Below are positions 5,795 to 11,415 of a stretch of 11,415 bases of DNA, piece after piece. The notes below the pieces were generated by a model. The model was not told where the DNA came from. It ran no database searches and worked only from the letters and a program-made list of their open reading frames with translations. Origin of the DNA: Verrucomicrobiota bacterium (lineage in GTDB: Bacteria; Verrucomicrobiota; Verrucomicrobiia; Limisphaerales; UBA1096); the NCBI GenBank assembly GCA_003972865.1, contig QOAX01000279.1:1-11415 (forward strand), given 5' to 3'. Position 1 is the stretch's first letter; each line of letters opens with the position of its first letter. A program made the translations under genes and the position numbers.

Positions 5795-7411
5795 ATGACT
5801 CCTGTCACACGAGGGTTCACGGCGGTTGCGATCGCGCTCTTCGCGCTCATGGTTGTCACCCAGGCCAGGGCGCAGAAGGTGCCCAAGCCGGATTTCAAAC
5901 AGTACAAGCGCGTCCACCAAAAGGCGCTCGACCTGATCCGCACCGGCAAGGCGGAGACAGCGGTGAAATTCCTCGCGGTTGTGGAGGAGAAACTGTCGAG
6001 GGATGCCGAGACGCGGTACATGCTCGCCGTGGCGCAGTGCACGCTTGGCCAAGCGGACGCCGCGGAGGCGAGTGTCGAGAAGGCGCTCGAGCTTGGCCTG
6101 CCGGTCGGGCGCATCATCGGCGGCTCGCACAACGGCTTGGACGCCATCCGCAAGCGGCCACTGATCCGGCGGCTGATCCGGCAACACGGCAAAACGCCGG
6201 TGCACGGGCCAATGATCGGCAACTTGAGCGGCACCAGCGCGACCGTCTGGCTGCGCACCGCCGATGCCGCCACCGTGCAGGTGGAGGCCAACACCGTCCC
6301 GCTGATGCCCGGCGGAAAAATTTCCGCGGAGGTGCAAACCCGGCGCGAGCACGACTTTGTGGCCAAGGTGGTCTTGAAAAATCTCAAGCCGCGAACGAAG
6401 TACACTTACACTGTCACCATCGACGGCCAAAAAAACCGGGCGGCCAACCAGCAGTTCATGACCTTCAGCAAAAGCGGCGAGGCCGGTAGGTTCCGCCTCG
6501 CCTTCGGCGGCGGCGCCGGGTTTGTGCCGCAGCATGAGTACGTCTGGAACACCATCGCCGCGACCAAGCCGGATGCGCTGTTTCAGCTCGGCGACAATGT
6601 CTACATCGACAACACCAGCGTGATGGACATGCACCACTACTGCTATTACCGCCGCCAGTCGCGCCCCGAGTACCGCTCGCTCGTCGCCGGCCTGGGGGTG
6701 TTTTCGATTTGGGACGATCATGATTTCGGCACCAACGACTGCTTCGGCGGGCCGGAGGTCGAGGCGCCAAGCTGGAAGCGGCCAGTCTACGAAATCTTCC
6801 GCGACAACTGGGCCAACCCCGGCTACGGCGGCGGCGACCAGCAACCGGGCATCTGGTGGGACACCTACATCAACGACGTGCACTTCATCTGCATCGACGG
6901 CCGCTTCTACCGCACCGATCCGAAGACAACCAAGGGCGAACTCAGCATGCTCGGCCCGGCGCAAAAGCGCTGGCTGCTCAGCACGATCAAGAAATCAAAG
7001 GGAACCTTCAAGGTGCTGATCTCGCCGGTGCCGTGGGTGTTCAAGGCCAAGGGCGACAGCAGGGACACGTGGAACGGCTTCCAACACGAGCGAAAAGAGA
7101 TTTTCGCGTTCCTCACCAAAAACAAAATCAAGGGCGTCGTGCTGATGAGCGCCGACCGCCACCGCTCCGACCTCTGGAAAATCGAGCGGCCCGGCGACTA
7201 CGCGCTCTACGAATTCAACAGCAGCCGACTGACAAACCAGCACGTTCACAAGACCATGGAGGCGGCGGTTTTCTCGTACAACGCCAAGCAGTCGTTCGGC
7301 ACGGTGGACTTCGACACGACCGCCGCCGACCCGACCGCCACCTACCGCATCCACACCATCGACGGCGAGCAGGTGTTCCAGCACACCGTCAAGCGCAGCG
7401 AGCTGAACTAG
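5795..7411 (+). CDS. secreted PhoD-like metallophosphoesterase with N-terminal TPR-like helices
   Basis: This is probably a phosphodiesterase/phosphomonoesterase of the PhoD family that releases phosphate from organic phosphate outside the cytoplasm. ATG 5795 gives 538 residues with a signal peptide (residues 1-27, cut near ARA-Q); a TTG at 5756 would add 13 residues before it and is disfavoured. Residues 30-105 look like TPR-type helices (ALDLIRTGKAETAVKFL, YMLAVAQCTLGQADAAEASV). Residues 135-225 are the beta-sandwich typical of the PhoD N-terminus (ATVWLRT, LKPRTKYTYTVTIDG). The catalytic domain follows, with GDNVY (267-270 plus the preceding G), the strongly diagnostic WDDHDFG (306-312) and SADRHR (452-457), the counterpart of the usual SGDxH. 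The usual Ser-Cys at the start of this domain is replaced by FGGGAGF (238-243). Export could be Sec or Tat: the twin-Arg motif is absent, so Sec is more likely. The gene converges with the DUF4340 gene and overlaps its stop by 4 nt. Confidence 0.9.
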   Translation: MTPVTRGFTAVAIALFALMVVTQARAQKVPKPDFKQYKRVHQKALDLIRTGKAETAVKFLAVVEEKLSRDAETRYMLAVAQCTLGQADAAEASVEKALELGLPVGRIIGGSHNGLDAIRKRPLIRRLIRQHGKTPVHGPMIGNLSGTSATVWLRTADAATVQVEANTVPLMPGGKISAEVQTRREHDFVAKVVLKNLKPRTKYTYTVTIDGQKNRAANQQFMTFSKSGEAGRFRLAFGGGAGFVPQHEYVWNTIAATKPDALFQLGDNVYIDNTSVMDMHHYCYYRRQSRPEYRSLVAGLGVFSIWDDHDFGTNDCFGGPEVEAPSWKRPVYEIFRDNWANPGYGGGDQQPGIWWDTYINDVHFICIDGRFYRTDPKTTKGELSMLGPAQKRWLLSTIKKSKGTFKVLISPVPWVFKAKGDSRDTWNGFQHERKEIFAFLTKNKIKGVVLMSADRHRSDLWKIERPGDYALYEFNSSRLTNQHVHKTMEAAVFSYNAKQSFGTVDFDTTAADPTATYRIHTIDGEQVFQHTVKRSELN

Positions 7412-9180
7412 CGCTTGGCCAGGCCGAGGGTTTGGAGGGCGGCATAGTAGATGTTGGTGAACTCGTTGGGGGCGGAGAAGATGGTGGGGGTGCCGTATTG
7501 GCCGGTCATCACCCGCGTGCGGCCAAGCGGGCCTTTGTTGCCGAACTCCAGCCGGAATTGTCTCGGGCCATCGGCCGTGTCCACTTCGGCGGTGAGTTGG
7601 TTTGCGCCGGGCTTGATGCCTGTGGCTGCCATCGCCGCCTCGCCCTCGGCCACCCACTCGACGGCGAACAGCACGCCCATCCTGTAAATCGTTTCCTCCA
7701 GCATCGCGGACTGGATTTGGTCGAGCGCCTCGTTGTCGGCCGAGCGCCAAGTGGAGTTCGGCAGCCGCACGAAGTGAGTCGGCTTGCTGTCCAACTGAAT
7801 GGTGACACCGGCGACCTGGTTGGTGGAGAACGACCACAGCCGGCGCTCCCGCAACTTGAATGCCTCCTTCGGCAGCAGGATCGCCTGTTCGCGGGGGAGG
7901 CCGATGATCGTCGGCTCGTCGTTGGCGCGGGCGGCGGCGTGCTTCGTGTTCACCGTGCCAAACGCAATCGACTCTTTCCACCGATCGCCGACTGCTGAGG
8001 TGCCGTTGATTTCGAGATTCAGCCACGGGTTGGCCAGGCCGTGTTTTTCGAAGTCAGCCGCAACGGCATTGTCTTTTATGAAGTCGATAATCTGCGCGTT
8101 GCGGATGTTGGTGAGCATGACGTTGACGAGCATCGCGTCGGCGGGGAACTGCCTCGGCTCGGTCACCTGCCAAGCGCCGTCCGGCTTTTTGGCGACGGTG
8201 AATTTTTTGATCGTGTCCACGGTGACGGAGGTGACCTCGTTGAGTGGCCGCCGGAAAACCGCATGCTCGCGAAACTGATCGTGTGGCAGTCGGAGCAACG
8301 TCAGCAGCCCGTCGTTCTGAATCACCACCGTGCCGCGCTCGGAATGTTTCACCAGCACGGTCGGCTCTTCATCGTTCGGTTTGCGAAACTCCAGCTCGAT
8401 GAGCGTGTCGTCGCCCTTGGCCAATCGCACGGTTGCGGCAGGTTCGCCTTCGCCGGCGGCAGCGGCGACTTGCACGATGCGGGCGAGTTGCATCCGCTGG
8501 ATCAGTTGGTGAATGACCATTTGATCGGCGGCGGAGTCGACTGGCTGCTCCATTCGCCAAGCGCCGTCGCTGCCCTTGGCCAACTCGACCGTGCGGCTTT
8601 GACCCCAAAACCGCAGCCGATCGAACTCGAGATCTTCCGGCATGAGCCGCAGATCACGCCAGTCATCCGTGGTGCGCGGCACCCAGTTGGCCAGGTCGCT
8701 GGCAACCAAAATCGCGTCGCGCGTCCCTGGCAGCCGAACGTAGGTTTGCCGGCCAAACAACGCCGCTGAGCCGACCTCGAGCGACTGCTCCCTGCCGCCG
8801 CTGCTCCAGCGCACGAGCGCCTTGGCCTCGTCGAGGCCGAACGTTTTTTCGTTACCGGTCTCGGTCCAGTCGGCCTCGACAAATCGCTGACTGACAGTGA
8901 GTTCGGCGAGCCGCTTGGCCAAGTGCGCGATGCGCTCGGGGTGTGCCGGGTAATCCGGATCGGCGACCCGCCAGTGGCCGTTGGTCTTGTTGGCGGCAAT
9001 GGTCGTTTCACCGCGAGTGACGGTGAACGAGTCGATCGCTTCCGCCGTGAGATCGGGGAACAGTCGCTCCGCTTGGCCAAGCGCGGCATCGTCGCCCGAC
9101 GAGAACAGGCCGTCCGCGACGCTGGCGATTGCCAACACCGCGGCCAAGCCGCTGAGCCAAAAAAGTTCCCTCGGGTTCAT
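7408..9180 (-). CDS. DUF4340 domain protein of a Gld-like ABC transporter operon
   Basis: The 590-residue protein begins with one membrane anchor (MNPRELFWLSGLAAVLAIASVADG) followed by a large soluble region. It has the repeated pattern typical of DUF4340 proteins (ITVTRGETTIAANKTNGHWRV-like units, FGLDEAKA near residues 120-130, DDWRDLRLMPED, and later similar GAWRMEQPVDS, GAWQVTEPRQF and TWRSADNEAL stretches). Each unit resembles 'variable strand, Lys, G-x-W-x-h-x-x-P'. Start ATG 9180 overlaps the stop of the GldG-like gene (ATGA), so the two are probably translationally coupled. The frame is open to 9258, but that would overlap the upstream gene and place extra residues before the anchor. 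DUF4340 proteins usually follow GldG-type genes in ABC clusters; their biochemical job is unknown. The C-terminus ends at a CTAG shared with the convergent phosphatase. Confidence 0.88.
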   Translation of the reverse strand: MNPRELFWLSGLAAVLAIASVADGLFSSGDDAALGQAERLFPDLTAEAIDSFTVTRGETTIAANKTNGHWRVADPDYPAHPERIAHLAKRLAELTVSQRFVEADWTETGNEKTFGLDEAKALVRWSSGGREQSLEVGSAALFGRQTYVRLPGTRDAILVASDLANWVPRTTDDWRDLRLMPEDLEFDRLRFWGQSRTVELAKGSDGAWRMEQPVDSAADQMVIHQLIQRMQLARIVQVAAAAGEGEPAATVRLAKGDDTLIELEFRKPNDEEPTVLVKHSERGTVVIQNDGLLTLLRLPHDQFREHAVFRRPLNEVTSVTVDTIKKFTVAKKPDGAWQVTEPRQFPADAMLVNVMLTNIRNAQIIDFIKDNAVAADFEKHGLANPWLNLEINGTSAVGDRWKESIAFGTVNTKHAAARANDEPTIIGLPREQAILLPKEAFKLRERRLWSFSTNQVAGVTIQLDSKPTHFVRLPNSTWRSADNEALDQIQSAMLEETIYRMGVLFAVEWVAEGEAAMAATGIKPGANQLTAEVDTADGPRQFRLEFGNKGPLGRTRVMTGQYGTPTIFSAPNEFTNIYYAALQTLGLAKR

Positions 9181-10643
9181 GAACGATTCATTTGTCGCCG
9201 CCACCACAGCAGCCCAAGGCCAAGCGTGCCGCCAGGCAGCACCAAAAGCAGAAGCCAAGTGATCGACGTCATCTCGGCGCGGCTGAGGTTGATGCGATAT
9301 TCGGTGACCGTGCGCGGCGCGATCGCAAGCAGGTGCTCACGCTCGATCAGCCAGTTGACGGCAAGGCTTGCGAAGTCGCGGTTGGCCCCCGCTTCGATGG
9401 CGCTGTTGCCGAGGAACAACGAGTCGCCGGCAACGACGATTCGCGCCGGAGGTTGGCCGTCATTCGCGTGGAGCTTGGCGGCAATCAACGGAATCTTTCC
9501 TTCCTTCTCGACGGAGCCTTTGTTGCCTTGGATTTGGCCGACCGCTTGGCCGGCTTCGGATGAGTGCGCGAGGATGGACACCGGCGGCTCGTCGCTTTCA
9601 TCCTCTGGCTCGGGGAAACCGACGGAACGGGGGAGAAGCATTTGCAGCCGACTTCCGAGGATCGGCTTGGTGATCGGGTGGCTGCCAAGATCATCAACCA
9701 GCAACAGACCGCCTTGGCCGGACTGCTCATTTTTCGAGTCGGAAACCTGGTTGAGGCCGATCTCAAAATTGTAATCGGCGAGAAAATTCTCGAGGCCGGT
9801 CGGGCGTTGCAGTGAGTAAAAATTGAACAACGTAAACAGGCTCCCGCCGATGTCGACGAACTCGCGCAGCTTGGCCAACTCGCCACCGGTGTACGGTGTG
9901 CGCGGGCCGGCGACGATCAACATTCGGCAGTCAGCCGGGATGCGGTTGGTGCCGGCGAGCGAGACTTCCTGTAAGAGCAAGTTCTTCTGTTGCAGTATGC
10001 TGGCAAACTTCGAGTAGCCCCACTGGCCGCCGGTGTCGCTGGCCTTGTGTTCGCCGTGGCCGGTGACGAAACCAACCTTGGTTTGGCGGCCCTCGGTCAC
10101 CGCGACGATGGCGGACGTGAACAATTGCTCGCCGGCGAAGTGCGTGCGCCGCGCTTCGCGCGTGTCGATAAACTTGGAGAAATCGAGGATCGACAGCTCG
10201 CTCTCGTTGATCACCTTGGCCGAGTTGTTGGCGGCGAAGATGACGCGGTTTACGGGCGAGCTGACCGGCAACTCCAATTCCTGCTGCACTGCCTCGGCGC
10301 GGCCGGGGTCGCGAGCAGGGTCAACCAACTCGAGCTTCAGTCTCGGCGACGTGCGCTCGTACTCGGTCAAAAGATTTTTGACCGGCTCGAACAGGTCGGC
10401 CTGCCGGTCAAACAACACCACGGCACGCACGTCGTTCGTCAGCGCGCCAAGCACATTTTTCGTGAGCGGCGACAGGCTGTGGTCGGCCGATCGAGTGAGC
10501 GCGACCTGCGCGGGGTTGCGCAACGCCAGCAGGTTGGCCAACACCACGCACACCGCCGCCATCACCGACGCGAGGATCACGCGCCGCGAGATCACACGCC
10601 GCACGGTCGGCGAAAAGCTGGCGAGTTGTTGGTTGCCGCTCAT
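9177..10643 (-). CDS. GldG-like ABC transporter auxiliary protein
   Basis: The 488-residue protein belongs to the family annotated as auxiliary component of an ABC transport system involved in gliding motility (GldG, PF09822-type). It has an N-terminal membrane segment (residues 22-41, VILASVMAAVCVVLANLLAL), the characteristic SADHSLSPLTKNVL region and strand (51-66), and a long extracytoplasmic part. That part includes VGFVTGHGEH, MLIVAGPRTPYTGGELAKLREFVDIGGSL and RIVVAGDSLFLGN (a GATase/IFT52-like fold). A C-terminal membrane segment (about 460-481) is followed by WWRRQ. It starts 3 nt after the permease stop and overlaps the DUF4340 start by 4 nt. The sequence around the start has no strong Shine-Dalgarno. 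In Bacteroidetes GldG works with GldA and GldF; in other phyla the substrate and role are unknown, so a gliding function should not be assumed. Confidence 0.9.
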   Translation of the reverse strand: MSGNQQLASFSPTVRRVISRRVILASVMAAVCVVLANLLALRNPAQVALTRSADHSLSPLTKNVLGALTNDVRAVVLFDRQADLFEPVKNLLTEYERTSPRLKLELVDPARDPGRAEAVQQELELPVSSPVNRVIFAANNSAKVINESELSILDFSKFIDTREARRTHFAGEQLFTSAIVAVTEGRQTKVGFVTGHGEHKASDTGGQWGYSKFASILQQKNLLLQEVSLAGTNRIPADCRMLIVAGPRTPYTGGELAKLREFVDIGGSLFTLFNFYSLQRPTGLENFLADYNFEIGLNQVSDSKNEQSGQGGLLLVDDLGSHPITKPILGSRLQMLLPRSVGFPEPEDESDEPPVSILAHSSEAGQAVGQIQGNKGSVEKEGKIPLIAAKLHANDGQPPARIVVAGDSLFLGNSAIEAGANRDFASLAVNWLIEREHLLAIAPRTVTEYRINLSRAEMTSITWLLLLVLPGGTLGLGLLWWRRQMNRS

Positions 10644-10646
10644 CGG

Positions 10647-11399
10647 TTATTTCCAACGGCGGCTCTCGACCACCTTGTGCGTGAGGTAAAGGAACAACGC
10701 CGTGAGGCTCAGAAAAAAGATCATCGCGCCGAGATCGATCACGCCGCGCGAAAACGACTCCATGTGGTTGGCCAGCGACACGTGCCGGGCGAGTTGCGAA
10801 ATCCAGTCCGACCGGTCGCCGGCGAAGAACGAGAAAAAGCCGGTGAAAAACAGCGCCGCGCCCATCGCGAAACCGCTCACCGCCGCCACGGCCTGGTTGC
10901 GCGTTAGCGCCGAGGCGAAGCAGCCCATCGACATGTACAAACTGCCAATGAGCAAAATGCCGAGGGCCGAGGTGAACATCGGGCCGAGACCCAGCACCGC
11001 CGATTCGCCGACGTAAAACCGCACGACCACCGAACAAACCAGCAGCGGCAGCCAGAGGATCATAAAAAAAATCAGCGCGCCCGTGAACTTGGACAGCACC
11101 ACCTGCCAGTCGCCGATCGGCGCGGTCATCAGGCTTTCGTACGTGCCGCTGGCGCGCTCCATCGCGAAGCTGCGCATGGTGATGATCGGCGCGATCAGCA
11201 GCAGGATCAGCCAGAAAAAGTAGGTGCTGTAAAACACCTGCGTCACTGGCATCGGCGTCGCCTGGCCGTTCAGGCCGGAGAGCACGACCACGAAGCCGAG
11301 CCCGATCAAAAACAGCACCGCGGCGATGATGATAAAGCCGGTTGGCCCCTGAAAAAACGCCGACAACTCGCGGCGAACCAGTACGCGGAAGACGCTCAT
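10647..11399 (-). CDS. ABC-2 type transporter permease (GldF-like)
   Basis: The 250-residue integral membrane protein has six predicted membrane segments at about 21-43, 56-77, 106-128, 139-161, 168-193 and 220-241. Between the second and third lies the conserved MRSFAMERASGTYESLMTAPI stretch (75-95), the usual 'E-x-x-x-G-T-x-E-x-L-x-x-x-P' motif of ABC-2 permeases. It should pair with the ATPase encoded immediately upstream and the GldG-like protein downstream. It has the best Shine-Dalgarno of the window, AGGAGG (11412-11407), 7 nt before the ATG, inside the end of the upstream gene. Its length and gene order match GldF-like permeases. Confidence 0.93.
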   Translation of the reverse strand: MSVFRVLVRRELSAFFQGPTGFIIIAAVLFLIGLGFVVVLSGLNGQATPMPVTQVFYSTYFFWLILLLIAPIITMRSFAMERASGTYESLMTAPIGDWQVVLSKFTGALIFFMILWLPLLVCSVVVRFYVGESAVLGLGPMFTSALGILLIGSLYMSMGCFASALTRNQAVAAVSGFAMGAALFFTGFFSFFAGDRSDWISQLARHVSLANHMESFSRGVIDLGAMIFFLSLTALFLYLTHKVVESRRWK

Positions 11400-11415
11400 T
11401 CGCCGCCCTCCTTTC
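11396..11415 (-). CDS. last codons of an upstream gene, probably the ABC ATPase (partial)
   Basis: One minus-strand frame reads K-E-G-G-E then TGA (11398-11396), overlapping the permease ATG in ATGA exactly as the GldG-like and DUF4340 genes do. Gld-type clusters normally start with an ATP-binding protein, so this is probably its C-terminus. Only five codons are visible, so the identity rests on context. Confidence 0.4.

Noticed and set aside
6856..8026. Long open frames on both strands across the phosphatase/DUF4340 junction
   Set aside because: They cross the convergent gene ends in the wrong frames and have low-complexity His/Arg/Ala-rich translations.
1..11415. CRISPR array, insertion sequence, phage genes or defence system
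   Set aside because: No regularly spaced repeats, transposase motifs, terminal inverted repeats or phage/defence domains were seen on either strand.

Overview
The window (about 11.4 kb, G+C rich, strongly G/C at third codon positions in most genes) looks like chromosomal DNA of a PVC-group bacterium, most likely a verrucomicrobial or planctomycete lineage. This is judged from gene types (secreted formylglycine sulfatase, 'RELFVDDYLI'-type N-terminus, secreted PhoD-like phosphatase with a TPR-like N-terminus, GldF/GldG/DUF4340 cluster) and from frequent starts without a clear Shine-Dalgarno. No marker gene fixes the taxon.

Layout. (1) 2-136: C-terminal tail of an unrecognised + strand gene. 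(2) 183-515, minus strand: a small zinc-ribbon protein gene with an in-frame TGA at codon 21, then about 600 bp without a convincing gene. (3) 1135-2685: secreted type I sulfatase. (4) 2840-4375: a secreted three-part chimera made of a glycosidase-type N-terminal motif, a sulfatase C-terminal fragment and a beta-propeller-like domain. (5) 4386-4439, minus: a shortened tRNA-Leu-like sequence. (6) 4481-5497, minus: DAHP synthase, first enzyme of the shikimate pathway. Its 200-nt upstream region encodes a 30-residue leader peptide extremely rich in Phe/Tyr/Trp codons, followed by mutually exclusive hairpins ending in a U-tract terminator: a textbook ribosome-mediated attenuator, with a consensus -35 box just upstream. 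(7) 5795-7411, +: PhoD-like metallophosphoesterase. (8) 7408-11415, minus: a tightly packed operon of an ABC ATPase (only its last codons), an ABC-2 permease, a GldG-like auxiliary protein and a DUF4340 protein, with 4-nt ATGA overlaps or 3-nt gaps. The phoD-like gene and this operon converge and share a CTAG that holds both stop codons.

How the genes work together. The sulfatase, chimera and phosphatase carry signal peptides and suit a lifestyle of scavenging sulfated polysaccharides and organic phosphate outside the cytoplasm. The DAHP synthase makes the common precursor of Phe, Tyr and Trp, and its leader is built to sense all three charged tRNAs. The Gld-like cluster should form one membrane complex whose substrate is unknown.

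Most interesting items: the three-amino-acid aromatic attenuator before DAHP synthase; replacement of a metal-ligand His by Gln in that enzyme; the three-module chimera; the zinc-ribbon gene split by TGA; and a strongly over-represented palindrome, CTTGGCCAAG/TTGGCCAA, scattered through the genes.
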